A stretch of 64,000 bases of DNA from Bacteroidales bacterium (GTDB lineage Bacteria > Bacteroidota > Bacteroidia > Bacteroidales > Muribaculaceae), in assembly GCA_900768685.1 (NCBI GenBank), contig CAAGDX010000006.1, positions 1 to 64,000 on the forward strand, in the 5' to 3' direction. A program made the position numbers and the translations under genes. The notes beneath the pieces are model-generated. The model searched no databases. It was not told where the DNA came from and worked only from the letters and a program-made list of their open reading frames with translations. Positions 52,594 to 61,353 of the stretch are shown here, piece after piece (the first letter of the stretch is position 1; each line of letters begins with the position of its first letter).

Positions 52594-55500
52594 ATGAAAA
52601 TTACAAGATTTACTAACATCGGGCTGTCACTATTTGTGGCAGCATTGGCAGGAATAGCATTTTCTGTTCCTGCAAAAGCCGAAACCGCACCAACGGTTTA
52701 CAAGATAACCTTTGGCGGACGAGGCGAAAGTAAGACTGTTGACAAGGTATTGGTAGAAAACCTGAATACCGGAAGCAGTGTGGAATTAAAAGGTAATCAA
52801 ACTTTGCTACTCACGTCTGAATTATCCGCTATCGAAAGCGTGAAACTTGACGGCGAAGTTTCCGTAGATGCAAAGGGTGGGGTATTAACGGCGACCCTAC
52901 CGCAAAACGGAGATATTCAGGTAGATGTGTATTCATTTGATGGCAGATTAGCTTGGCAAAAACGCATCAATTCCGCATCTAATCAAATCAGTGTGTCTTT
53001 GCCTCCTTTGGCAAAAGGCTTGTATGTGGTTCGAACATTAGCACCGGGGTTCTGCAAGAGTGTGAAATGGTTTAACTACGGAAGCTACGATTTCTTGATG
53101 TCTGAGTACAAAGAAGATGGAGCTGTGGTGGATAATACACCAAAAGCAGAGACAGTGCAAGCTGTTACTGTTAAGGCGGAAGAAACAGAAGGCGTTGAAC
53201 TTGAATACACCTTGGGCGATGTTCTCCGTTTTACAGGAACATCAGGCAACATGACATCAATTTTTACAAACTCTCCGCGAGTAAGCCATCCGGTTTACTT
53301 TGACTTCTTCAAATGCCAAGATGCAGATGGTCACAACTACGCAATTGTACGTGCAGGTGAAATGCTGTGGATGGCAGAAGACCTGAGAAAGGTAAATTCA
53401 CTCGGCATCATTAATGCCGACGGCTTGACAGCTGAAGAACTTAGTGCTGCTATCAGTAATGCCGATGCTGAGTTAGTTGCCGGAAATGGTGACAATGTTT
53501 ACTATAGTAAAGCAGCTGCCATAAAGGCACTCCCTGAAGGTTGGAAACTGCCTACTCAAGGCGAACTTGACTATGTGATTAATAAACTCAATGGTGGTGA
53601 TTATTCAACCGTTGGTGAATATTTCAAGGGAGACAATAAGGCAGGTATAGATAGCACATCTATTTGCTTGAATTTGAATGGTCGCTTTAATGGTACCGTG
53701 ACAGACGAGGGTAACGGTTACTTGATGACACGCAGCACCAAAGGCGGTGTAATGTTGGCTATGCAACTGAGCGAAGGTAGTGACAATGTCAATATTGATG
53801 TTTGTCCAAACTTTTTGATTTCTGTTCGCGGTGTACGCACAGCACCTTCTGCTTACACGGAAATGATGGAGTCATTAGGTTATACCACTTCAAGTGTTGA
53901 AAACACATCTTCAAAGGCACTTAAAGCACAAACAAGAAGTGGAGAAAGAGGTCCGTTGGGCAATACCTATATCACGCACACCGTGCCACAATCAATTGCT
54001 TACGACTTTACCGGAGGACAGTTCGGAACTTCAGACGCAGAAGCTCGTAGCGGTGTTCTGACAAAAGACAGCGAAGGAAATTGGACTCTTGGCGAACGCC
54101 GCGATGCTGACTTCTTGAGTAATTGTACACCTAATTTTTTAGATGATTTCAGCAATAAGAGTAAGCTTCGTAAGATGGCTGTAATGAACAACGGCAACGG
54201 AACGCAGTATATCCTTGAAATGCAATGGAGTAACGCATTCCGCGTAGTTACACAACAAGTAGCCAACGAGAACTCAAGTGGAAATGTATCTTTCTCATAT
54301 CAACGTACTGATACACCGGACGTATTTGGTTCCGGTGGAATAGAACTCATTATTGCAGGTGACGCTCAGGATGGACACAATGTGCTAAACAAAAAGCCGA
54401 ATGAGTTCCAATATGGCTTTAGTCTTTCCAGACCTTATTGGTTTGATGCTCTTCCACAGAGTATTCTTCCGTATTTCCGCTATGACAACGACAACCGTGC
54501 AACTGAGACCCGTATTGACTATGTACAACGCTGTTTCCAATTGCTCACTGCCGATTTCAACGATGACGGCGTTGACGAAGTTATTGTATGTGTTGACGGT
54601 CAGGTAGATATTTACGATGGTGCCACGATGCTTAATGCTATTAAGAATCCGGAGAATAGTGAATATTGGTTATATCAAAACTATTTGCAGGAAAGTTTGT
54701 ATTACAAAAACTTCAAATTGCAGGATGACGGTGTAACAGAATTTGACTGCTCAGCCTATTACTTGAAGAAACCGATGGTACGCTTTGCTGTTGGCGATGT
54801 GAATAGCGATGGTATCCCTGACCTCGTAGTACTACGCGTAGGCACAGGAGGTGAAGAAGGCAAGGCTAAGGTTGAACTCATGGTCTATGATGGGGGTGAT
54901 GTAACGGCTCAGCCTATAGCTTATAGTTGTTTCAAGGAGGACTATACTAATACTGTATTCAACGATATCAAGATTGGTAACGTATCGGGAAGCAAATATA
55001 ATGACATCATCATGCTTTTCCGCAACTACTCGGGTACAGCACTTGCAAAGAAAGGTTATATGTGGCATGCTATGTACGACCCGAACAACACCGAAACCCT
55101 TCTCAAGATAGACTCAAACAATGTTGGCGAAAATGGAAGTTTCGCAGGTTATGACGGCCACATAGGTAATACCAATATCACATTGGCAAACTTCCGTGGT
55201 CCGGGCTACCCATGCGATATAGTATGTGGTGCAGACTTGTGGCGCTGGAACAGTGAAACTGAGAAGATAGAATTCTGCAATTTCCAAGTGCTTCCATTCA
55301 CCGACAATAACATCTTGAGTATCTTTGCCGATAATATTATTGCAGCTGACGTAGATGGTCAAGGGTATGACAAGCTCTATTACTTCCGCAACTGGAACAC
55401 TTATGAGAATGGCAACCGACTGATGTTCCAAGGTCTTTCTGAGACTTCTTTTAACAGCACTACCGATATAAGTGCAGCAACACTGACACACTATCACAAC

Positions 55501-56628
55501 TTCAACTCAGACCTACTCAAGTACTGTGATGCCGGACGAGTGTGGAATAACGGTGACCAAAAACAAGACGAACTCATGTGGTGGTTTGGTACCGGTGACT
55601 GTGAATGGGGTAACAGTTCTGCAATTTGTGCAGTCTATGACCGTCCCGGTCACAAAGTGTTCAAATATCGCAGTCACGAACTTGCATTCTCTGAACCTCG
55701 TATCCATGCATTGATTGCAGCACCTCCAACTTACGATTACGGTGAAGAAACAGAACCTAACTACGACTTTGTAACATCTTGGGGCTACAGCACAAGCACT
55801 TCCCAGCAAACCACTAACTCAAGTAGTGTATCAGCTTCACTTATTGTAGGCTTTGAGCAAGAAATTAATGCACCGATTGTAGGTACCAAACTTGGCGGTG
55901 TGGAATTCACCACAAAAATGGAACAAGAATGTAGCAAGAGTACTTCTAACACAAGCACTATTTCTTACAGCCAGCTCTACGAAGCTCGTGATGATGACCG
56001 CGTAGTGATGCAAACTATACCATACGATAACTACACTTATGAGGTTGTGGCATCTGATAATATTGATGAGATTGGCGGTGTTCTGAACTTGTCTATTCCT
56101 CAAAAACCTATGACTGTCGGTTTGGCTCTTACAGACTACGAACGCTACTTAGGTTCAGACAAGAATGCACCGAATCTTCGCAGTGTTTTCCGTCACACAA
56201 TTGGCGACCCATTCTCTTATCCTTCTACTTCAGACCAAATCGTCAGCAACGTGCCGGGTTCTGAAATTCTTTGGGGTAACGGTCGTTGGAATGATTTCGT
56301 GACTACAGGTTCCGGTGGTAGCGTAATCCGTGAAATCGGATTGGATACAAGCACAGCTACTTCCGCTTCATTCTCTTTCTCACTTGAAAGCGAACTTGTT
56401 ATGACTGTTGGCTGCGTTAAGTCAGGTGCCGGCTTCGGCTATGGTAACACAAACGAAACAACACACGAGGAAGGCGAAGGCTTTACAGTGTCCGCTTGCG
56501 TTCCCGGTCTTGCCCCCGGTGATAAGAATCCTAACCGTATGTTCTTTGATTGGAACTTATGTTGGTATAAGTATCAATTAAACGGTCAGACATTCCCGGT
56601 TGTGAACTATGTTGTCAAAAAAAGATAA
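52594..56628 (+). CDS. Large secreted protein with FG-GAP repeats and aerolysin-like beta-hairpin region
   Basis: A 1344-aa protein with signal peptide (1-29, ending PAKA). Residues about 85-165 resemble a T9SS sorting domain (VDVYSFDGRLAWQK, LAKGLYVVRT), unusually near the N-terminus. Residues about 242-420 resemble the Fibrobacter major paralogous domain (MLWMAEDLRKV, LPEGWKLPTQGEL). FG-GAP/VCBS-like calcium-binding motifs occur near 649 (DFNDDGVDEV), 729 (DVNSDGIPDL) and 915. Residues about 1059-1169 are Ser/Thr-rich with alternating hydrophobic residues, a pattern of aerolysin-type pore-forming hairpins; a second such stretch is at about 1245-1309. Pore formation is inferred only. It is flanked by its own promoter and a terminator. 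Confidence 0.7.
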   Translation: MKITRFTNIGLSLFVAALAGIAFSVPAKAETAPTVYKITFGGRGESKTVDKVLVENLNTGSSVELKGNQTLLLTSELSAIESVKLDGEVSVDAKGGVLTATLPQNGDIQVDVYSFDGRLAWQKRINSASNQISVSLPPLAKGLYVVRTLAPGFCKSVKWFNYGSYDFLMSEYKEDGAVVDNTPKAETVQAVTVKAEETEGVELEYTLGDVLRFTGTSGNMTSIFTNSPRVSHPVYFDFFKCQDADGHNYAIVRAGEMLWMAEDLRKVNSLGIINADGLTAEELSAAISNADAELVAGNGDNVYYSKAAAIKALPEGWKLPTQGELDYVINKLNGGDYSTVGEYFKGDNKAGIDSTSICLNLNGRFNGTVTDEGNGYLMTRSTKGGVMLAMQLSEGSDNVNIDVCPNFLISVRGVRTAPSAYTEMMESLGYTTSSVENTSSKALKAQTRSGERGPLGNTYITHTVPQSIAYDFTGGQFGTSDAEARSGVLTKDSEGNWTLGERRDADFLSNCTPNFLDDFSNKSKLRKMAVMNNGNGTQYILEMQWSNAFRVVTQQVANENSSGNVSFSYQRTDTPDVFGSGGIELIIAGDAQDGHNVLNKKPNEFQYGFSLSRPYWFDALPQSILPYFRYDNDNRATETRIDYVQRCFQLLTADFNDDGVDEVIVCVDGQVDIYDGATMLNAIKNPENSEYWLYQNYLQESLYYKNFKLQDDGVTEFDCSAYYLKKPMVRFAVGDVNSDGIPDLVVLRVGTGGEEGKAKVELMVYDGGDVTAQPIAYSCFKEDYTNTVFNDIKIGNVSGSKYNDIIMLFRNYSGTALAKKGYMWHAMYDPNNTETLLKIDSNNVGENGSFAGYDGHIGNTNITLANFRGPGYPCDIVCGADLWRWNSETEKIEFCNFQVLPFTDNNILSIFADNIIAADVDGQGYDKLYYFRNWNTYENGNRLMFQGLSETSFNSTTDISAATLTHYHNFNSDLLKYCDAGRVWNNGDQKQDELMWWFGTGDCEWGNSSAICAVYDRPGHKVFKYRSHELAFSEPRIHALIAAPPTYDYGEETEPNYDFVTSWGYSTSTSQQTTNSSSVSASLIVGFEQEINAPIVGTKLGGVEFTTKMEQECSKSTSNTSTISYSQLYEARDDDRVVMQTIPYDNYTYEVVASDNIDEIGGVLNLSIPQKPMTVGLALTDYERYLGSDKNAPNLRSVFRHTIGDPFSYPSTSDQIVSNVPGSEILWGNGRWNDFVTTGSGGSVIREIGLDTSTATSASFSFSLESELVMTVGCVKSGAGFGYGNTNETTHEEGEGFTVSACVPGLAPGDKNPNRMFFDWNLCWYKYQLNGQTFPVVNYVVKKR

Positions 56629-56673
56629 CTCAATCTCTGAGATATGCTGAGAAATTGACAACAATTAAATACT

Positions 56674-56711
56674 AAAAAAGCCCGACACCGCTAATTGGTG
56701 CCGGGCTTTTT
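56674..56711. terminator. Bidirectional terminator between two large secreted-protein genes
   Basis: AAAAAGCCCGACACC pairs with GGTGCCGGGCTTTTT around a 7-base loop with one A-C mismatch. A and T runs on the two sides make it work both ways for the convergent genes. Confidence 0.85.
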
Positions 56712-56729
56712 GGTTTGTATGAAAGAGAA

Positions 56730-59700
56730 TTATTTCAAAACTACTTTCTTTGCAGTAACGTTATTGCCGTCGTTGACCGTGACAATCACGATACCATTGC
56801 GACCTGTAGGAATAGTTGCATTACCATGGATTGAGGCAGACTTGACGAGAGAACCGTCCGCATTGTAAATATTCACGATAGCAGAGCCGTTTGTGTTTAC
56901 TATTACAGCATCGTCAAGTGAAGATATTTCAATACCGAAGTTATCTTGCTCAACTGATTCAACGCCGGAATCACCGCCAACGTGTGCTTTTGCCGCATTA
57001 ACAACTTCACCTGTGTTTGCATCAAGAAGAACGCATACCACATTGCAGTTATTTAAGTCTTTAGCGTATGGCATTTCGGAATTACCGATAGTGTGTGTTC
57101 CGGTGTATTCTTCGTTACCTGAAACATTTTCCGGTATATAACCTAAAACACCCGTTGCATAGTTGCCTATAAGTGCGGTTGCAACATCATTAAATTCGTA
57201 TGGCATCACAATTTTTCTGCCGTACAAGCCACCTGCTTGCCATTCACCGAGGTTTTCATCGTTTATAGAATAGAAGCCGTTTTGCTGATAGCCGGAGAGC
57301 TTGTCTTCCGTAACGATGAAGAACAATCCGAGATTTGTGCCTTCTTTGTCAAGTGCGAATTTAACATTGTAATCCACATTAAGATTATTCGTTCCTTCTT
57401 CAAGTGATACTGCAATATCAACTTGTGCGTATGTTTGTGAAGCAAATTCTTGTGCAACAACGTCAAACCAGAGTGGATTCTCGGAAGAAGTGTAAATGTA
57501 TCTTGTAGTGCCGTCTTCAGTTACGGAAAGCATTGGATTATATATTCTTGCACTACGTTGAATAGTAGCTGTCGGTGCTGCATTAAGTCCGAGGTAATAC
57601 TGTGCATAGTCTGTCATACCATTTTCAAAAGAGTCACCGTAATAAGTGTGGTAGCAAATAGGGATGAAACGACTTCCGTATGCTTCAGAGAGTTTTTCAA
57701 TCATTAAGTGACCGAGAGGACAGTTTTGACAAGCTTGACCTGTCTCTTCTTCCAAAATTACTCGTTTTTCCGGTACGAAAGAGAGGTTATCAATCTTTGT
57801 GGTAAACGTAGTGAACACTGTTTCATCAAGTTTTGCATAAACAGAGAAATAGTTTTCAGTACCGATAGCCAGAGGAAGCGGTTTTGTGAATGTGAAATTA
57901 TATGGGTTAGACTCGTTGATAGTGGCATTGTCGTTAATTTCTTCAAGTACATTGCCTTCTGCATCAAGGAGTTGAACTTTCACTATATCGTAGTTTACGA
58001 GTGGGTTAGTAACCACGATAGCTCCTTTTATCACTTGTTCTGTTTGGCAAAGAGTGGATTCAGGAACACCGACAAGTGCAATTTGGAAGTCTGAATCGTG
58101 AACTACACTTAAGTTAGCCACAAAGATTGCACTCTGGTCTTCGTTTTGGTTCACAAATGCTATATAGATGTTTTTGCCTGCGTATTCAGCAAGGTCGTAT
58201 GAGTATTCCGTCCAATCGCCGGAGAGTGAGCCGTCGGAAGAACCCGGTGAGAGCGTTTCTTCTATGATTAGTTTCGCATTTGCTTTGAAGAGAGCTATAT
58301 CAGAGTCGTCAAGGTCGTTATAAACAATGTCTGAAGCATAAACATAGACTTTGAGTACGTCTGTCTTAGTGCTGGAATAGCTTTGTGCTTCAAATTCAAG
58401 GCGGCATCTGTCATCCGGAATATAGAGTTGAGGAGTAACCATCCAGTCATCAGATTTGCCTGCCGGGTCATACATAGAGTGAGAAACCGCACAAGTATTT
58501 GTGTAGTCATCGTCTGCGGCATAGTTCCATGCTGTTTTGTCACTTGCAAATCCCCATGCAACCATATCTTCTACCGGAGTGTTTTTGTCACCGTCGTAAA
58601 GTATCACATTACCCATACCGCCGGCGAATGTTTCAATGTAAATGTGTGTATCGTCGGAGATAACTGTTCTTTCGTAGCTACCGGTGTAAGTGAAAGTGAT
58701 TTCGCTGTTGCTGCTCATACCACTCAAATCCGTGACTTGTCCTGCCGGAACAACAACTTTATAAGTGTTGCCTAAATAGAGGCTTTCAGTTACGGTAGGG
58801 TAGAGGAGAATTTGATTTAGTGTAGATTCCGTGTTACCTACAAGGATATTGAGGTCGCAAAGAGGAGTGGTTTCATCATTTTTGTAAAGTTTAGCCACTG
58901 CAGTGTCTGTTTTCTTCACGCTTGTGTCAAAAGAGATTACAATCGGATTTGTAGTCAAACTGAGGTGACCTATTGTGCTGCCGTCTTCCGGAGAAATCCC
59001 TGTAACTTGTAGATTTCCCTTGCCGTAGCCGTAGTATTCAATAGTGAATTCATCGTTAGTCTTAGTGGCATCACCTGCAACGTGCAAGCTACCGGCAGGA
59101 ATGGTGATAGTGTATTTTCTGCCTTTGTCAAGCTGGAAAGAGCGGAAGTTGAGTTCCACAACTTTAGAGTTCGAAATGCTTGTGGCAAATTTGATAGCTG
59201 TTTTAACTACATTTCCTTCTTCATCATTAATAGTGATGGCAGATTTGTCTGCAAGCACGGTCACACTTTTATTAAATGTGATAGTGATAGCGGAAACGTT
59301 TGTTACGGAAGAGCCGGACTTTGGAGCTATAGTCTTTTGGTTCAGCAGATTTACCTTGCTGCAAATTGAGCCGAAAGATTCAGGAACGGAGTAAGTAACG
59401 TTTTCCATTGTGTTGGAAACGTTGCAACACAAATATTTACCGTCACCGGAAACACCAACAACGGATCCCGTGTTGTCATAGCCTGTGTAAGTGTAGAAGT
59501 TAATGCCATATACTTGGCTGAGCATATCGTCTATTGCGTACCAGTATCCGTCTTTGAGGATATAAACGGAGCGGTAAGGATTAACGGCAGGAGAAGAAGC
59601 GTAAAGCGTACCTTCGTTATCCACAGTCACAAGTCCTTTATCGCTACTTTCCGCATCGCTGAATGTTTCAAACACTTTTGTCTGAGTATTGTAGCGGAAA

Positions 59701-60521
59701 GGGTATTGAGTGTCTGAAACGCTCCAAACGCAACCTGCAACCCATTCACCGCTCGGGCTGATAGAGATGCCGTAAAGGGAATAAATATTGTCGTCTTTCT
59801 TTGTGAAAGTGTTTGAGTCTGCATCGTAAGTGAATGCCAGCGGATCCCATGTAGCATTTTCACGGTCGTAAAGGAAGTACATGATATCTTGCGGATAGCT
59901 GTAGCTTACACATCCCACGATATAGCGTCCGTCGTCTGATATGCTTTCCGGACGGCACATATCTTGGTATGTACCGCTTAAATCCACTTTAGGCATATTG
60001 GTGAGAGTAATTCTCGTTCCTGTTTCCAAGTCCCACATAGCAGGAATTTCCTGGTAGAGGGTAGCTCCCATAGTACCTACTGCGTATTTACCGTCACCGG
60101 TGATGCCGCGAACAGTACCGCCGGTGCAGCTTAAGAGCATAGGGAGAGTGGTCCAAGTTTTGTCTGCCACCTTGTAGTAAGCCGGTTTGCCACCATAGTT
60201 ACCAACAACGATAGAGCCGTCGTTGCTTACATCGTTAGCTACGCCTTCATCTCCTATTTCACTTTCATCGGAAGTGAATAGTTCCGTAACTTCACCTGTC
60301 TGAACGTTGATTAGTTTAGGGTAAGAATAAACGGAAGTGCCGGCATTTACACCGTAAGCAGTAGCCCACAATCCGTTTGCAGACATTCCTCTAAACACTG
60401 AGCCGTCGCCGAACTCCAATTTAGTAACTTTTGCCGTATTGCTTTGTGCTTCAGCAGAAAAGCCGACAGCAAGCATTGCTGTCAAAATAAATGCTGTTTG
60501 TAATGATTTTAGGATTTTCAT
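56730..60521 (-). CDS. Secreted multidomain protein with Omp28-like thioredoxin-fold domain and T9SS tail
   Basis: A 1263-aa protein with signal peptide (1-25, ending AEAQ). About residues 30-395 form beta-propeller-like repeats (ISDDGRYIVGCV, VSGDGKYLCCNV). Two SbsA-type Ig-like domains span about 400-505 and 515-620. A jelly-roll (choice-of-anchor J-like: WGFASDKTAW, SDDWMVTPQL) spans about 625-800. An Omp28-like thioredoxin-fold domain starts at about 915 with VILEEETGQACQNCPLG; its two Cys (about 928 and 931) form a CxxC. The C-terminal 75 residues (GIEISSLDD, VNIYNADGSLV) are a T9SS sorting domain. This is probably a surface or secreted redox or adhesion protein. The substrate is unknown. 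Confidence 0.75.
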   Translation of the reverse strand: MKILKSLQTAFILTAMLAVGFSAEAQSNTAKVTKLEFGDGSVFRGMSANGLWATAYGVNAGTSVYSYPKLINVQTGEVTELFTSDESEIGDEGVANDVSNDGSIVVGNYGGKPAYYKVADKTWTTLPMLLSCTGGTVRGITGDGKYAVGTMGATLYQEIPAMWDLETGTRITLTNMPKVDLSGTYQDMCRPESISDDGRYIVGCVSYSYPQDIMYFLYDRENATWDPLAFTYDADSNTFTKKDDNIYSLYGISISPSGEWVAGCVWSVSDTQYPFRYNTQTKVFETFSDAESSDKGLVTVDNEGTLYASSPAVNPYRSVYILKDGYWYAIDDMLSQVYGINFYTYTGYDNTGSVVGVSGDGKYLCCNVSNTMENVTYSVPESFGSICSKVNLLNQKTIAPKSGSSVTNVSAITITFNKSVTVLADKSAITINDEEGNVVKTAIKFATSISNSKVVELNFRSFQLDKGRKYTITIPAGSLHVAGDATKTNDEFTIEYYGYGKGNLQVTGISPEDGSTIGHLSLTTNPIVISFDTSVKKTDTAVAKLYKNDETTPLCDLNILVGNTESTLNQILLYPTVTESLYLGNTYKVVVPAGQVTDLSGMSSNSEITFTYTGSYERTVISDDTHIYIETFAGGMGNVILYDGDKNTPVEDMVAWGFASDKTAWNYAADDDYTNTCAVSHSMYDPAGKSDDWMVTPQLYIPDDRCRLEFEAQSYSSTKTDVLKVYVYASDIVYNDLDDSDIALFKANAKLIIEETLSPGSSDGSLSGDWTEYSYDLAEYAGKNIYIAFVNQNEDQSAIFVANLSVVHDSDFQIALVGVPESTLCQTEQVIKGAIVVTNPLVNYDIVKVQLLDAEGNVLEEINDNATINESNPYNFTFTKPLPLAIGTENYFSVYAKLDETVFTTFTTKIDNLSFVPEKRVILEEETGQACQNCPLGHLMIEKLSEAYGSRFIPICYHTYYGDSFENGMTDYAQYYLGLNAAPTATIQRSARIYNPMLSVTEDGTTRYIYTSSENPLWFDVVAQEFASQTYAQVDIAVSLEEGTNNLNVDYNVKFALDKEGTNLGLFFIVTEDKLSGYQQNGFYSINDENLGEWQAGGLYGRKIVMPYEFNDVATALIGNYATGVLGYIPENVSGNEEYTGTHTIGNSEMPYAKDLNNCNVVCVLLDANTGEVVNAAKAHVGGDSGVESVEQDNFGIEISSLDDAVIVNTNGSAIVNIYNADGSLVKSASIHGNATIPTGRNGIVIVTVNDGNNVTAKKVVLK

Positions 60522-60595
60522 ATTGTATGTTTGGTTATAAAATATTATGCTTTCATAATTGTTATATATTATAACAAGGAGTGTGAATGATGATG

Positions 60596-60626
60596 CAAAG
60601 GTATCAAATTTTCGGGCAATAGCAAA
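60596..60626 (-). promoter_or_regulatory. Promoter of the 1263-aa secreted protein
   Basis: On the minus strand TTTG (60623-60626) and TACCTTTG (60596-60603) are separated by 19 bases, an exact Bacteroidota promoter. The leader is about 70 bases. Confidence 0.75.
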
Positions 60627-60677
60627 GAGTAGTGCAAAATTATTCCATATACATTATGTTATTTTATGAAAAGTTTG

Positions 60678-60685
60678 TAAATTTG
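60678..60685 (+). promoter_or_regulatory. Promoter -7 element for the TlpA-like/barrel/Omp28 operon
   Basis: TAAATTTG matches TAnnTTTG, 55 bases before the TlpA-like start codon, divergent from the promoter at 60596-60626. Confidence 0.6.
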
Positions 60686-60740
60686 TGGCATTATAACCGA
60701 AAACATAAAATTAAACCATAAACACAAAATTCTATTAAAA

Positions 60741-61313
60741 ATGAAATTAGTTAGACATCTTTGCTTGCTTCTGATGGTGGCTTTGAGTTTTTCCGCTTTT
60801 GCACAGCTTCCTTCAGTGAAGTTGAAAAACATTGACGGAAAAGTAGTAAACACAGCAACTCTTAACAATGGAGGTAAACCGTTTATAATTAGTTTTTTTG
60901 CTACATGGTGTAAACCTTGCTTGCGTGAATTGAAAGCCATCCATGAAGTTTATCCGGACTGGCAGGCAGAAACAGGTGTTAAGCTTATAGCAGTGTCTAT
61001 AGACCAAGCACAAAATATCAATAAGGTGAAACCGCTCGTTGACAGCGAAGAGTGGGAATACGAAGTGCTTCTTGACCCTAACAGCGAATTTATGCGTGCC
61101 ATGAACGCAAGAAATGTGCCGCATCTCTTTATCATTGACGGACAGGGTAACATCGCTTATTCTCACACAGGTTACACTGATGGAGGAGAAACGGAAGTGC
61201 TGGCGAAAGTAAAAGAAATTGCAGCTAAAAACAAGAAAGCTAAACCGGCAGGCAAAAAGAAAAAAGGCGATGGTTGCACTGGTTGTGGCGGTTGCGACCG
61301 TTCAAAGAAATAA
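60741..61313 (+). CDS. TlpA-like periplasmic thioredoxin with Cys-rich tail
   Basis: A 190-aa secreted thioredoxin-family protein with signal peptide (about 1-21, ending SAFAQ). The active site is FFATWCKPCLREL (Cys57, Cys60) with cis-Pro in NVPHLFII. The C-terminus is Lys-rich and ends with CxxCxxC (Cys179, Cys182, Cys185) in GCTGCGGCDRSKK, not part of the thioredoxin fold. It is the first of three genes that include an outer-membrane barrel and an Omp28-like CxxC lipoprotein (gaps 40 and 12 bases). It probably passes reducing power to those partners or their clients. Confidence 0.85.
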   Translation: MKLVRHLCLLLMVALSFSAFAQLPSVKLKNIDGKVVNTATLNNGGKPFIISFFATWCKPCLRELKAIHEVYPDWQAETGVKLIAVSIDQAQNINKVKPLVDSEEWEYEVLLDPNSEFMRAMNARNVPHLFIIDGQGNIAYSHTGYTDGGETEVLAKVKEIAAKNKKAKPAGKKKKGDGCTGCGGCDRSKK

Positions 61314-61353
61314 ACGCATAAATATCTGATAATTACAATATTCAATATTCTTG

